Assembly: GCF_938017615.1 (NCBI RefSeq)
Contig: NZ_CALIJA010000093.1
Coordinates: 1-27,533 of the forward strand
Direction of reading: 5' to 3'
Length of the DNA: 27,533 nucleotides
Origin: an uncultured Campylobacter sp.
Lineage (GTDB): Bacteria; Campylobacterota; Campylobacteria; Campylobacterales; Campylobacteraceae
A program made the position numbers and the translations under genes. Numbering within the stretch: position 1 is the first letter of the stretch; each line of letters begins with the position of its first letter. The notes beneath the pieces were generated by a model. That model searched no databases and was not told the origin of the DNA. It saw only the letters and a list, made by a program, of their open reading frames with translations. Positions 7,677-15,455 of the stretch are shown here, one piece after another.

Positions 7677-7841
7677 ATGCTGGATTTTATAGTAAAAATG
7701 TTCGCATGGAAAGCTGAGTGGGAGGTAAAAAAGGAATATGACAAAGAATTTGGCGATCTATCCTCCATGCGCTCAATCTTGCACTTTATAATACTTCTTG
7801 TCATACTTGGCATTTTGATTAAATTTCAATTAAGCGTATGA
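7677..7841 (+). CDS. Small single-pass membrane protein (54 aa)
   Basis: ATG 7677 is preceded by AAAAAAGGAG with a 6-base gap; the in-frame ATG at 7671 directly abuts this site and is less likely. The product has an aromatic, charged N-terminal half (MLDFIVKMFAWKAEWEVKKE) and a hydrophobic segment near residues 33-49 (SILHFIILLVILGILI), ending KFQLSV. Its TGA overlaps the next gene's ATG (ATGA), so the two are very likely co-translated. No family recognised. It is too short for common gene-finding cut-offs. Confidence 0.65.
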   Translation: MLDFIVKMFAWKAEWEVKKEYDKEFGDLSSMRSILHFIILLVILGILIKFQLSV

Positions 7842-7984
7842 AAGATACATTTTTAGACATTGCACTCGTTTTATTCGGCATCGCTATGCTTGTCGCAATA
7901 CGACAAAAATCTTTGTCAAAATTTATAATTTTTGTCGTGATTTTAACGCTCGCCAGAGAGTTAATTATCAGGCTTTATGCCTAG
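7838..7984 (+). CDS. Small membrane protein (48 aa), coupled to the preceding gene
   Basis: The ATG at 7838 overlaps the previous stop (ATGA). The product, beginning MKDTFLDIALVLFGIAMLVAI and ending RELIIRLYA, has two hydrophobic segments (about residues 5-21 and 28-40) joined by a basic RQKSLSK turn, a hairpin membrane protein. No family recognised; a pair of coupled tiny membrane proteins could be a stress or transporter accessory unit, but this is speculation. Confidence 0.6.
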   Translation: MKDTFLDIALVLFGIAMLVAIRQKSLSKFIIFVVILTLARELIIRLYA

Positions 7985-8679
7985 CTTTGGCGAAACCGAT
8001 GCGGATGGAATTTAAAATTTAAACGACAAAATGACGGCGCGGCGGAATTCGGCGGGCGCAAATTTTAAATTTCGCCGTAACCACACTATGCTTTTATCGT
8101 CGTTAGTAAATTCTACCGCGCTTCAAGAATTGTCGTATCGATCAATCTAGCTTTTATCGTCAATGACAGAATTTTACCCGCAGCGAGGATTTGCGCTTGA
8201 TGCCGCGCTTTCTGCTATCAGTGGCGGAATTTCACTTGTGCGAACACGGCGGATTTTTTGCGGTGGCAGCAAAAATTATAAACCAAATGAGCGGGTTAGA
8301 GCGTAAATTTTATAATGCTATAACGCTTAAATTCCGCAGAAGCCTAAATTAATGCGATACAAATTTGAAATTCAAGCAAAAATTTTAAATTTAGTAGCAA
8401 AATTCCACACGCCTAAATCTTAAAATTTTATTTCATAAAATTCCGAAATTTAGGAATTAAATTTTGCAGTGAAGCGACAAATTTTACCTCAAAATTAAAA
8501 TTCTCACACAAACCATGCCCTGTAAATTCCAAAATTTCATCATCATAAAATTTTAAAATTCCAATGTCGTATTGCAAATCTATTATTTTATAAAACGGAG
8601 TGAAAAGCGAAATTTTGTATAAATTACACTCGAAAATTTGACGAATTCTCGCGCAAACTGGCTCGAAATTTCGCCCTGC
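7985..8679. other. Long spacer without convincing genes
   Basis: No open frame longer than about 60 codons has coding character on either strand. The left half (8040-8280) is GC-mixed and contains an exact 12-base direct repeat GCTTTTATCGTC at 8090-8101 and 8150-8161, exactly 60 bases apart, with partly similar flanks. The right half (8340-8640) is AT-rich with repeated AAATTTTAAATTT-type words and a small inverted repeat (AATTCC...GGAATT, 8439-8458). It may be a decayed gene or an uncharacterised RNA locus. Confidence 0.6.
8090..8161. repeat. Direct repeat GCTTTTATCGTC, 60-base period
   Basis: Two exact 12-base copies start at 8090 and 8150. The sequence after each copy is also partly alike (TTAGTAAATTCTACC versus ATGACAGAATTTTACCC), suggesting two degenerate units about 60 bases long rather than a chance match. 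No function can be assigned. Confidence 0.5.
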
Positions 8680-9558
8680 CTACTCCACGTATCCAATAAA
8701 TTCGCCATCGAAAGTATGCCTAACGTCGCCGCGAAAGTAAATTTTGCCTCCATCCCCTAAGCGCAAATTTAGCGTTTCACCGCTTGCGGGTATCACGCGG
8801 ATGTCGGGAGTTAGCCCCATATTTTCGACGCCTGCGATGAAGCATGCCGCCATCCCCGTACCGCATGCGAGAGTTTCGGCTTCTACGCCACGCTCAAAGG
8901 TGCGCACCTTTAAAATTTTACTTGCGAGGCGGCTTTGAACTAACGCATAATTAACGTTAGCGTTATACTTTTCACGCAGATCGCGGGCTAGCGCGGCGTC
9001 GAACTCATTTAAATCGCTAACAAAAGTTACTAAGTGCGGCACTCCTGTGTTATAAAAATACCACGTTAGCCCTGCCTCCTCAAAGCTTTCGCCCAGGCGC
9101 TTAGGATGAGTTAACATTACCTCGACGTTAGCTACTAACGCGTGAGCGTTAGGGCGAAGATTGAAAATCTCACCGAAGCTTACATTACGTAGCTCGCCGC
9201 GCATGCTCTCGCTCAAATTTCCGCCGAAAATACCGAAAATTTCACCGCTAATTACGCCTGCGCCGCTTAGGAATTTCATGCTTTGCGCGGCCAAAAAATT
9301 TTCATACGCATACATGCATACCGCTCGCGAGCCGTTGCCGCACATATCGGCGCTACTGCCGTCGCTATTATAAAATTCCCACTCAAAGTTTATCCCCTCG
9401 ATACCGTTAAACTTCGGTAGCACGATGATGAGCCCGTCAGCGCCTACTCCATCGCGCCTATCACATAGCTCACGCGCTAGCTTGGATCTATCCGCCTTAA
9501 CTGAATCCGTAAATATTACGAAATCATTTCCGCTCGCATTATATTTTGAAATTTTCAT
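8680..9558 (-). CDS. dapF: Diaminopimelate epimerase
   Basis: DapF interconverts LL- and meso-diaminopimelate in the lysine and peptidoglycan pathway, in the cytoplasm, without cofactor, using two cysteines. Both are visible: Cys73 in ADMCGNGSRA and Cys232 in LACGTGMAAC. The N-terminal KISKYNASGNDFVIF and RRDGVGADGL are also typical. At 292 residues it is longer than C. jejuni DapF (about 249), with extra sequence near residues 100-160. The start at 9558 has GAGG upstream. It lies in the dapF/coaE/purM neighbourhood known from C. jejuni. The DNA in and before the gene is oddly rich in TAACG/CGTTA words. Confidence 0.96.
   Translation of the reverse strand: MKISKYNASGNDFVIFTDSVKADRSKLARELCDRRDGVGADGLIIVLPKFNGIEGINFEWEFYNSDGSSADMCGNGSRAVCMYAYENFLAAQSMKFLSGAGVISGEIFGIFGGNLSESMRGELRNVSFGEIFNLRPNAHALVANVEVMLTHPKRLGESFEEAGLTWYFYNTGVPHLVTFVSDLNEFDAALARDLREKYNANVNYALVQSRLASKILKVRTFERGVEAETLACGTGMAACFIAGVENMGLTPDIRVIPASGETLNLRLGDGGKIYFRGDVRHTFDGEFIGYVE
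9135..9152. repeat. CTAACGC inverted repeat inside dapF
   Basis: CTAACGC (9135-9141) and GCGTTAG (9146-9152) form a 7-bp inverted repeat with a 4-base centre. It is one of many TAACG/CGTTA words between about 8938 and 9680. Confidence 0.4.
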
Positions 9559-9582
9559 TATCTACCTCGCAAATTTTTAAAA

Positions 9583-9602
9583 TTACTAACGCTCACTAAC
9601 GC
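9583..9602. repeat. Tandem ACTAACGCT words upstream of dapF
   Basis: Two adjacent decamers, ACTAACGCTC and ACTAACGCTT, lie 25-45 bases before the dapF start (transcribed leftward). They could be a tandem operator or part of a small repeat that also occurs inside dapF; no regulator is identified. Confidence 0.35.
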
Positions 9603-9738
9603 TTTATTAAAATTTTACTTATATCTAAATTTAAGCGTATCGCTTATTCCTAGGCTTTACTAAGACTCAATTTACTAACGTATCTTCTTTCGTGAGCCCA
9701 TTTTGTTATGCGTTTTTCGCGCTTGATGTTAGAGCCTC

Positions 9739-10659
9739 TCATCTCATAGTCTCCAAATGCTCGCAAGCATCAAATCTTCCGAGCTTGCAAGCTCTTTCAT
9801 AAAGCTCGCGTGCCCTCTTTTTATCTTTCGTCACGCCCCAGCCCTTTTCGTATTGATACGCTAAATTTGAGCAGGCTAGCGGCTCGCCACCATTCTCGCA
9901 CGCCTCGCTAAAATACTTCGCAGCAAGGGCGTGATCCTTTTGCCCGCCGTCGCCCTTAAAATACGTAACGCCCAAATTTACGCACGAATCCATGTGCCCT
10001 TGCTCGCAAGCCCTTGTAAAAAATGTCCTGGCCCTGTCCACATCTTTTTTCACGCCTTCACCGAGAGCGTAGCTAAGCCCTAGGTTATGGCACGCCTCTA
10101 CTTGCCCCATTTTGCAAGCCTTGATCAAAAGCTCGATCGCCTTTTTCACGTCGGGATAGACGCCGAGTCCCTTTTTATAGTTGTATGCGAGGCTCGCGCA
10201 CCCCTCGCTGCTATTTTTATTGCAGGCGTCGCTGAAAAGCTCATTCGCCCTCTTACGATCCTGCGCCACTCCCTGCCCGTCGTTGTAGAGCAGCCCTAAA
10301 TAGACGCAGCCCTTCTGCTCGCCGAGCTTGCACGCCCTGTCGTAATAGCGCGCAGCCTGCCTAAAGCTTCTATTTGAGTCGTATGCGTAGCCCAAATTTG
10401 CGCAGTCTAGCGCGTTTTCCTCGCCGCCTGCGTCGCAGTTGCGCTGCAGCTCATTTATCACGCGGTTTAGTTTTTTACAATCCATCTCGCTCCCCGCGGC
10501 GCAGCCTTTTCTTAGATCGTCGATCTCCGCCATAGCGCCCGTCGCAAACAGCGCGGAGAGCAAAACCGCTCGCGCCGTAAATTTCAACCGCTCTTTAAGC
10601 GGCGTGCTTTTAAAATTTTGAAATTTAGCGCCACTTTGGGCGCGACTGCCGATCCTCAT
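9739..10659 (-). CDS. Secreted Sel1-repeat (Hcp-like, cysteine-rich) protein
   Basis: Two adjacent ATGs exist (10662 and 10659); the second is spaced five bases from AAGGAG and is preferred. A long basic N-terminus precedes a signal peptide (AVLLSALFATGAMA, cleavage before EIDD, about residue 45). The mature part contains about six Sel1-like repeats of 36 residues with the pattern A..YY.RAC.LG...GC..LG..Y..G.GV..D, each carrying two cysteines that would form a disulfide. This is the architecture of Helicobacter cysteine-rich (Hcp) proteins, reported to bind beta-lactam compounds and act as secreted interaction proteins. The exact role here is unknown. It sits between coaE and dapF, which are adjacent in C. 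jejuni. Confidence 0.88.
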   Translation of the reverse strand: MRIGSRAQSGAKFQNFKSTPLKERLKFTARAVLLSALFATGAMAEIDDLRKGCAAGSEMDCKKLNRVINELQRNCDAGGEENALDCANLGYAYDSNRSFRQAARYYDRACKLGEQKGCVYLGLLYNDGQGVAQDRKRANELFSDACNKNSSEGCASLAYNYKKGLGVYPDVKKAIELLIKACKMGQVEACHNLGLSYALGEGVKKDVDRARTFFTRACEQGHMDSCVNLGVTYFKGDGGQKDHALAAKYFSEACENGGEPLACSNLAYQYEKGWGVTKDKKRARELYERACKLGRFDACEHLETMR

Positions 10660-10726
10660 CATCTCTCCTTTATTTTTAGTCTCATCTCGATTTGCGTAGA
10701 AATTTTACGAGCTCTCGCGCAAAGGG

Positions 10727-11380
10727 CTAAATTTTATCTTTTAGCTCTTTTAAAAATCTCTCCACCGCGGCTTTAAGCGCGGCAAGATCGCCGCTGTTAT
10801 CTATCACAAAATCCGCCATAGCGCGCTTTTGCTCTATATCAGTTTGTAGCTCCACACGGTGCTTTGCAGCGGCATGATCTAGCCCGTTTCGCTTCATCAC
10901 GCGCGAAATCAGCGTATCTTTAGGCGCATAAACGACTGCCACTTTATCAAAAAACTCAGACCTCTTGCCCTCGAAAAACAGCGGAATATCAACGAAATAA
11001 AGCTTTCCTTTCGCCTCCAAAGCCTGCGCCTGCGATAAAATTTCAGCCGTTATCTTCGGATGCAGCAGCGCTTCTAGCTTTGCAAGCTCCGCGGGGTCTT
11101 TAAACACCAGCTCGCCTAGTTTTTTGCGGTCCACAAAAGCGCAAGAATTGGTCAAATTTTCCTCACCTCTGCTGGCATCAAATTTAACCTGTACGTCTTT
11201 TTGCACAACGTATTGCGCGCCGAAAATTTCAGCCACCTGCGCGGCGCAGCGATCCAAAATGTCATGCGAAATCTTATCGGCATCGATAATCTCAAATCCG
11301 CGATCACGAAGCAGCTCGCAAACCGCACTCTTGCCGCTACCAATGCTGCCCGTGATGACGACTGCGTGTTTAAATTTCAA
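10727..11380 (-). CDS. coaE: Dephospho-CoA kinase
   Basis: CoaE catalyses the last step of coenzyme A synthesis, phosphorylating the 3'-hydroxyl of dephospho-CoA with ATP. The 217-residue product shows the P-loop GSIGSGKS (residues 11-18), the acceptor-site motif FEIIDADKISHDIL, LLHPKI and the VDIPLFFE segment. A short extra stretch (about residues 58-78) precedes the LGELVFKDP region. The start is a TTG at 11380; no ATG lies near the P-loop, so a non-ATG start is needed. It diverges from purM, as expected from the C. jejuni neighbourhood. Confidence 0.95.
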   Translation of the reverse strand: MKFKHAVVITGSIGSGKSAVCELLRDRGFEIIDADKISHDILDRCAAQVAEIFGAQYVVQKDVQVKFDASRGEENLTNSCAFVDRKKLGELVFKDPAELAKLEALLHPKITAEILSQAQALEAKGKLYFVDIPLFFEGKRSEFFDKVAVVYAPKDTLISRVMKRNGLDHAAAKHRVELQTDIEQKRAMADFVIDNSGDLAALKAAVERFLKELKDKI

Positions 11381-11453
11381 GGTGAGCCTTTATAGCGTTT
11401 TTATTCGATTTTAGCTAAAATCTGCGAAATTATACCATCTTGGAGGATAAAAT

Positions 11454-12437
11454 TTGATAAGCTACAAAGACGCGGGCGTCGATATAGACGCGGGAAATGA
11501 CTTCGTAAACGCGATAAAACCGTTCGTCAAAGCCACGCAAACTCCGCACGTTTTAGGCGGTATCGGCTCGTTTTCGGGCGCAGTAAGGCTGCCCGCAGGC
11601 TATAAAAAACCTGCGATCCTAGGCGCTACCGACGGCATGGGCACAAAACTGCGACTAGCGATCGACGCGCGCAAATTTGAGGGCGTGGGGCAAGACCTCG
11701 TCGCAATGTGCGTAAACGATCTCATCTGCAACTTCGCCGAGCCGCTATTTTTCCTCGACTACTACGCGACGGCGAAGCTTGAGATCGCGGATGCCAAAGA
11801 GGTCGTAAAAAGCATCGCCGAGGGCTGCAAACTCGCCCGCTGCGCGCTGATCGGCGGCGAAACGGCAGAGATGCCCTCGATGTATGAGAAAGGCGACTTC
11901 GACCTTGCGGGCTTTGCAGTGGGTATCGCCGAGGAGGACGAGATCGACCGCAGCAAGTTCGTGCGTGAGGGCAACGTACTCATCGCGCTTCCTAGTAGCG
12001 GACTGCACTCAAACGGATTCTCGCTCGCGCGCAAAGTGGTCGCCGAGCTTGGGCTAAAATTTGACGACAAAGTGGACGGTCGCGCGCTCATCGACGTGCT
12101 TTTGAAGCCTACAAGAATTTACGTTGGCGACTTTTTAAATTTAAAAGATAAAATCCACGCGCTCGCACATATCACGGGCGGCGGCATCGTGGAAAATCTG
12201 CCGCGCGTATTTCCGGAGGGGCTGGGCGCGAAGATCGAGCACACCGCGATCCGCACGCCTGAGATCTTTAAAATCATCGCGCAAAAGGTAGAGCCTGCCG
12301 AGATGATGAGGACGTTTAACATGGGCGTTGGTATGATCGTCGTAGCTCCGAAGCAAAACGCTAACTTCGTGCTCGCTAACACCGACGGCTACGTCATCGG
12401 AGAGGTCGTAAAAGGCGGGGGCGTGCAGTTTGCTTAA
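11454..12437 (+). CDS. purM: Phosphoribosylformylglycinamidine cyclo-ligase (AIR synthase)
   Basis: PurM closes the imidazole ring of 5-aminoimidazole ribotide from FGAM and ATP, the fifth step of purine synthesis. The 327-residue product begins MISYKDAGVDIDAGNDFV and contains LGATDGMGTKLRLA, VNDLICNFAEPLFFLDYYA, LIGGETAEMP and ITGGGIVENLPRVFP, all family signatures. The start is a TTG with TGGAGG seven bases upstream (11441-11446). A strong terminator follows the stop. Confidence 0.97.
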   Translation: MISYKDAGVDIDAGNDFVNAIKPFVKATQTPHVLGGIGSFSGAVRLPAGYKKPAILGATDGMGTKLRLAIDARKFEGVGQDLVAMCVNDLICNFAEPLFFLDYYATAKLEIADAKEVVKSIAEGCKLARCALIGGETAEMPSMYEKGDFDLAGFAVGIAEEDEIDRSKFVREGNVLIALPSSGLHSNGFSLARKVVAELGLKFDDKVDGRALIDVLLKPTRIYVGDFLNLKDKIHALAHITGGGIVENLPRVFPEGLGAKIEHTAIRTPEIFKIIAQKVEPAEMMRTFNMGVGMIVVAPKQNANFVLANTDGYVIGEVVKGGGVQFA

Positions 12438-12442
12438 ATTTG

Positions 12443-12466
12443 AAGCGGTAAAATTTGCCGCTTTTT
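12443..12466 (+). terminator. Rho-independent terminator after purM
   Basis: AAGCGGTAA / TTGCCGCTT form a 9-bp stem (one G-U pair) with a 3-base loop, running into TTTTT (12462-12466). It begins six bases after the purM stop. Confidence 0.85.
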
Positions 12467-12547
12467 GCCAAAGCAGAATTTATGCTTAGACTAAATTTTT
12501 AAGCCGGTATTGCTACTACCTCCGAAAATAGCGCCGAGAATTATTAT

Positions 12548-12847
12548 ATGATAGGCCTTGCGGACGACAAGTACGACTATAAGAACTATCTGCTTTTCCA
12601 AAGACCGATCAAGCTCGTGCGGTATGAGGACGCAGACGCGCCGCACAACGGCTTATACGCAGAGTGCAATGGCGACGTATGCTATAACGGCTGTAAGGCG
12701 GTGAAAATCACTAGCGAGCTTATCGTTTTTGAAGTCCAAGATAACGCCATCGCCGTGGATATCCGCGACGTCAAAATTCCCAAACGTTTCATTCAGTATT
12801 GCAAAGAAATTTTCGGCGATCTACTTAGTATCGAGGGGCAAATTTAA
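12548..12847 (+). CDS. Imm10-like immunity family protein (possibly N-terminally truncated)
   Basis: The 99-residue product carries an N-terminal GLADDKYDYKNYLLFQRP, close to the Imm10 pattern (hydrophobic-G-F-A-D-D...NYL-hydrophobic-QR), then CYNGCKAVKITSELIVFEV. Imm10 proteins neutralise polymorphic or contact-dependent toxins. The frame stays open upstream to 12503 (NSAENYYM before the ATG), which also resembles the family's first strand, but no ATG or ribosome site lies there. The gene could therefore have lost its proper start. No toxin gene is adjacent, so this is an orphan. Family assignment is from memory and moderate. Confidence 0.55.
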   Translation: MIGLADDKYDYKNYLLFQRPIKLVRYEDADAPHNGLYAECNGDVCYNGCKAVKITSELIVFEVQDNAIAVDIRDVKIPKRFIQYCKEIFGDLLSIEGQI

Positions 12848-13304
12848 ATACGCAGCGGCACGCAAAAGCAAATTTCGCAATCACAAATATAAAGCCGAGA
12901 TTAAAAATTTAACGAGCGAATTTTTAGATAGCGCAGGATAAGAGCGTTTAAGCAAAGCCATTAAACGCGATGAAACTTCGTGCCGGAGTAAAATTATTGC
13001 GAGATTTGCGCATCAAATTCGGTGCAAGTATTATGTGGCAAAATTTACCCTAACAAACATAGCTAAATTTCACGCTCGATCCGCAGTCGTCTGAGCTTTA
13101 AATTTGGACGCGCCACTTGTCGCCGCCACCCTCTCACAGCGAGCCCCGCGGACTTAAGAGATGCAAAACGATCATCTCGCTATCCGCGCAGCCGATTATT
13201 TTTTAGAAAGGCTAATCGCTAGCGCACCCACACTGCCGCCTGCCTTTTCGAAAAAGGGCGATCGCTCGCCCCTTCGGTTTAAATTTTATCTATGCGCTCG
13301 CGCC
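12848..13304. other. Spacer with no supported gene; holds an inverted repeat and a terminator
   Basis: No open frame with coding character is evident apart from a basic 31-codon stretch after the immunity gene in another frame (to 12941), perhaps a remnant. An 8-bp inverted repeat GCGTTTAA / TTAAACGC occurs at 12944-12951 and 12961-12968. The terminator of the dehydrogenase gene is at 13251-13271. The remainder looks non-coding. Confidence 0.55.
13251..13271 (-). terminator. Rho-independent terminator of the dehydrogenase gene
   Basis: On the minus strand GGGCGA-GCGA-TCGCCC forms a 6-bp GC-rich stem with a tetraloop, followed by TTTTT (13255-13251). It lies 34 bases after the dehydrogenase stop. 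Confidence 0.85.
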
Positions 13305-14450
13305 TTATTTTGCAAAATCTAAAATTTTAGTGATATTTTCGCGGCTGTAGAGCTCCGCCATATTCCACGCCTTGGCATTTGCCTCGGTTACGTCTATGAC
13401 CTCATCTAGCACCTTGCCTTCGATGCCAAGCTGCGCGAGGCTAGTAGGCGTGCCGATCTTATCAAACCAGGTCTTAAGCGCCAGGGTGCCCTCATCCGCA
13501 CTTTTAAGGCCGAAAATTTCACGCGCGAAACGCTCAAACGCGCTTAAATTCCTATCCTTATACCACCTCATCCACGCAGGCATTACCACGCTAAGACCGG
13601 CTCCGTGCGCGCAGTCCACGACCGCGCTCATCGCATGCTCGATCATATGGTTCGGATAACCGAAGCCGCCCACGCCCACGTAGGTTAGTCCATTTAATGC
13701 CATCGTTGCAGCCCACGCAAACTCGGCGCGCGCATCGTAATCGCTCGGGTCTGCGAGCAGGATTTCGGTCGTGTGGATGACGGTTTTGATGTTGGCTTCG
13801 ATATAGGCTCGCACGATGTCCGGATGGACGCTAGCGGTAAAATACCCCTCGATGCTGTGCGCGATGACGTCGCTCGCGCTATATACGAGATACTCGCGGC
13901 TGACGGTTGCTTGCAACTGCGGGTTTATGACCGAGACCTTCGGGTATAGACATGGCGCGCTAATCGCGTATTTTTGTTTAGTCTGCTCCTTGGTCACCAC
14001 GCCGCCGCAGTTCATCTCCGAGCCCGTCGCGGCAAGGGTAATGATGTCAAAAATTTTAAGCGCGGCGCTCGGAGTTTTACCGGTGAAAAAATCCCACACG
14101 TCTCCCTCGTAGCAGGCGCCCGCGGCTACGGCTTTTGCGGAGTCCAGTACGCTTCCGCCACCTACAGCAAGCACGCTATCTGCGCCAAATTCTTTAGCAA
14201 GCTTGATCGCTTCGTTTACCTTGCTTAGCACAGGATTTGATTTTATGCCGCCAAGCTGCGCAAATTCTATACCGTTTGCCTTTAAGCTACTCTCCACGAC
14301 GTCCATCAGACCGCTCTTTCGCACGCGCTCGCTACCGTATAGCACGAGAGCTTTTTTCGCGCCCGCTTCCTTCATGTATTGCCCGATATGCTTTTCTTTA
14401 TCCTTGCCGAATTCTATCCTCACGGGGTTGCAAAAACTAAAATCTGTCAT
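13305..14450 (-). CDS. Iron-dependent alcohol/aldehyde dehydrogenase (YqhD/BDH type)
   Basis: Group III iron-containing alcohol dehydrogenases of this subfamily reduce aldehydes with NADPH. In E. coli YqhD detoxifies glyoxal, methylglyoxal and lipid-derived aldehydes. The 381-residue product has the NAD(P)-binding AVGGGSVLDSAK (95-106), TLAATGSE (138-145), and the metal ligands in the YqhD register: Asp194 and His198 (SASDVIAH), His268 (PNHMIEHAMS) and His282 (CAHGAGLSVVMP). The N-terminus NPVRIEFGK is typical. It diverges from an AraC_N regulator, matching the E. coli yqhC/yqhD pair. Substrate is inferred. The start has TCTCCT complement (AGGAGAG) directly upstream. Confidence 0.9.
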   Translation of the reverse strand: MTDFSFCNPVRIEFGKDKEKHIGQYMKEAGAKKALVLYGSERVRKSGLMDVVESSLKANGIEFAQLGGIKSNPVLSKVNEAIKLAKEFGADSVLAVGGGSVLDSAKAVAAGACYEGDVWDFFTGKTPSAALKIFDIITLAATGSEMNCGGVVTKEQTKQKYAISAPCLYPKVSVINPQLQATVSREYLVYSASDVIAHSIEGYFTASVHPDIVRAYIEANIKTVIHTTEILLADPSDYDARAEFAWAATMALNGLTYVGVGGFGYPNHMIEHAMSAVVDCAHGAGLSVVMPAWMRWYKDRNLSAFERFAREIFGLKSADEGTLALKTWFDKIGTPTSLAQLGIEGKVLDEVIDVTEANAKAWNMAELYSRENITKILDFAK

Positions 14451-14478
14451 CTTCTCTCCTTTAAATAAAGTTGGCTAA

Positions 14479-14484
14479 ATTATA
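14479..14484 (-). promoter_or_regulatory. -10 box of the dehydrogenase gene
   Basis: The minus strand reads GGCTATAATTTA, a consensus TATAAT 28 bases upstream of the dehydrogenase ATG. No good -35 is present, consistent with activator dependence or with the usual Campylobacter promoter form. Confidence 0.6.
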
Positions 14485-14507
14485 GCCTTTTTTAAAATTT
14501 TGCGGTA

Positions 14508-14540
14508 GCACGATGGTCCAAATTCCTTGCCCAATCGTGC
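14508..14540. promoter_or_regulatory. Inverted repeat between regulator and dehydrogenase
   Basis: GCACGAT (14508-14514) and ATCGTGC (14534-14540) are exact reverse complements with 19 bases between them. The pair sits about 24-56 bases upstream of the dehydrogenase -10 and just before a TATAAC (14550-14555) that could serve the regulator gene. It is the best candidate for the AraC-type regulator's site. Confidence 0.5.
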
Positions 14541-14579
14541 AAATTTAAGTATAACCCGCGTAAATTTAAAAGAGCTTAG

Positions 14580-15455
14580 ATGAACAAAGCAGATAAAATT
14601 TTAAAAGACGCCGCAAAGATCACGGCGAGCTGTATCTCGCCCATGGATACGTTCAGACGCCCATGCAAGCGCTTAGCTTCTACTGCCAAAACGAGCCCTC
14701 GGACTTTCGTGAATATCTACGAACCTAGCGCGTCCTTGTGCCTGCGCGACGGCAAAATGGTGGAATTTAGCGGCAAGCAGTATCGCTACGATACGCAAAA
14801 ATTCCCACTTTGCGCAAGCGACCTGCCGCTTTTGGGGCGAGTAGAGCACTGCCCGTTTCTATCGGTAAGCATTAAATTTCAAAGCGAGGACATTCTTGAA
14901 GCGCTAAAGGTGATAGAGGGGCAGAGCCACGCTGGCAGACTTAAAAGCAGCCTATACTTCGGTGATATGGATTGCGAGATTGCGGACGCCGTTTCTAGGC
15001 TCATATCTTTGCTACGGCGAGAGCCTGCGAGCCTAAAGCACCTCGAGCGTTTGGCGATAAAAGAAATTTTATACACGCTGATCTTAAGCGGCGCTGAGGG
15101 ATTTCTCAGCCGCTTCGTCATGCAGGGCACAGCGGAAAACTATATCGCGCGTGCAATGAGGGAAATTAAAAGCCGCTTCAAAGAGCCGATCAACATGCGC
15201 GAGTTGGCGGCCGAGCTCGGCATCAGCCCGTCGTCGTTTTATCATAATTTCAAAAAAATTACCACGCTAAGCCCACTTGATTTTCAAAAGCGCATTAGAC
15301 TACAGGAAGCTAGATATATCTTGCAAAACAGCAATAGCACGGCTTCTCAAGCGGCCTTTGACGTCGGATACGAAAGCCCGTCGCAATTCAGCAGGGAGTA
15401 CGCGAGGATGTTTGGCATGCCACCTAAAGCTCACGCGCAGACGCTTCGAGACTAA
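14580..15455 (+). CDS. AraC-family transcriptional regulator with AraC_N domain (YqhC-like)
   Basis: The 291-residue product has an N-terminal AraC_N cupin-like domain (NIYEPSASLCLRDGK at 45-59, YRYDTQKF, ASDLPLLGRV). Its C-terminal domain has two helix-turn-helix motifs, MRELAAELGISPSSFYHNFK (about 206-225) and ASQAAFDVGYESPSQFSREY (255-274), ending in the family FGMPPK. E. coli YqhC has the same architecture and activates the divergent yqhD on aldehyde stress. The divergent arrangement here with a YqhD-type enzyme argues for the same job. The effector is not known from sequence. Confidence 0.88.
   Translation: MNKADKILKDAAKITASCISPMDTFRRPCKRLASTAKTSPRTFVNIYEPSASLCLRDGKMVEFSGKQYRYDTQKFPLCASDLPLLGRVEHCPFLSVSIKFQSEDILEALKVIEGQSHAGRLKSSLYFGDMDCEIADAVSRLISLLRREPASLKHLERLAIKEILYTLILSGAEGFLSRFVMQGTAENYIARAMREIKSRFKEPINMRELAAELGISPSSFYHNFKKITTLSPLDFQKRIRLQEARYILQNSNSTASQAAFDVGYESPSQFSREYARMFGMPPKAHAQTLRD

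Noticed and set aside
8090..8161. CRISPR array
   Set aside because: Only two 12-base repeats with 48 bases between them and no cas genes; not a CRISPR pattern.
11745..12091. Minus-strand frames inside purM
   Set aside because: They overlap a fully recognised enzyme and have no independent support.
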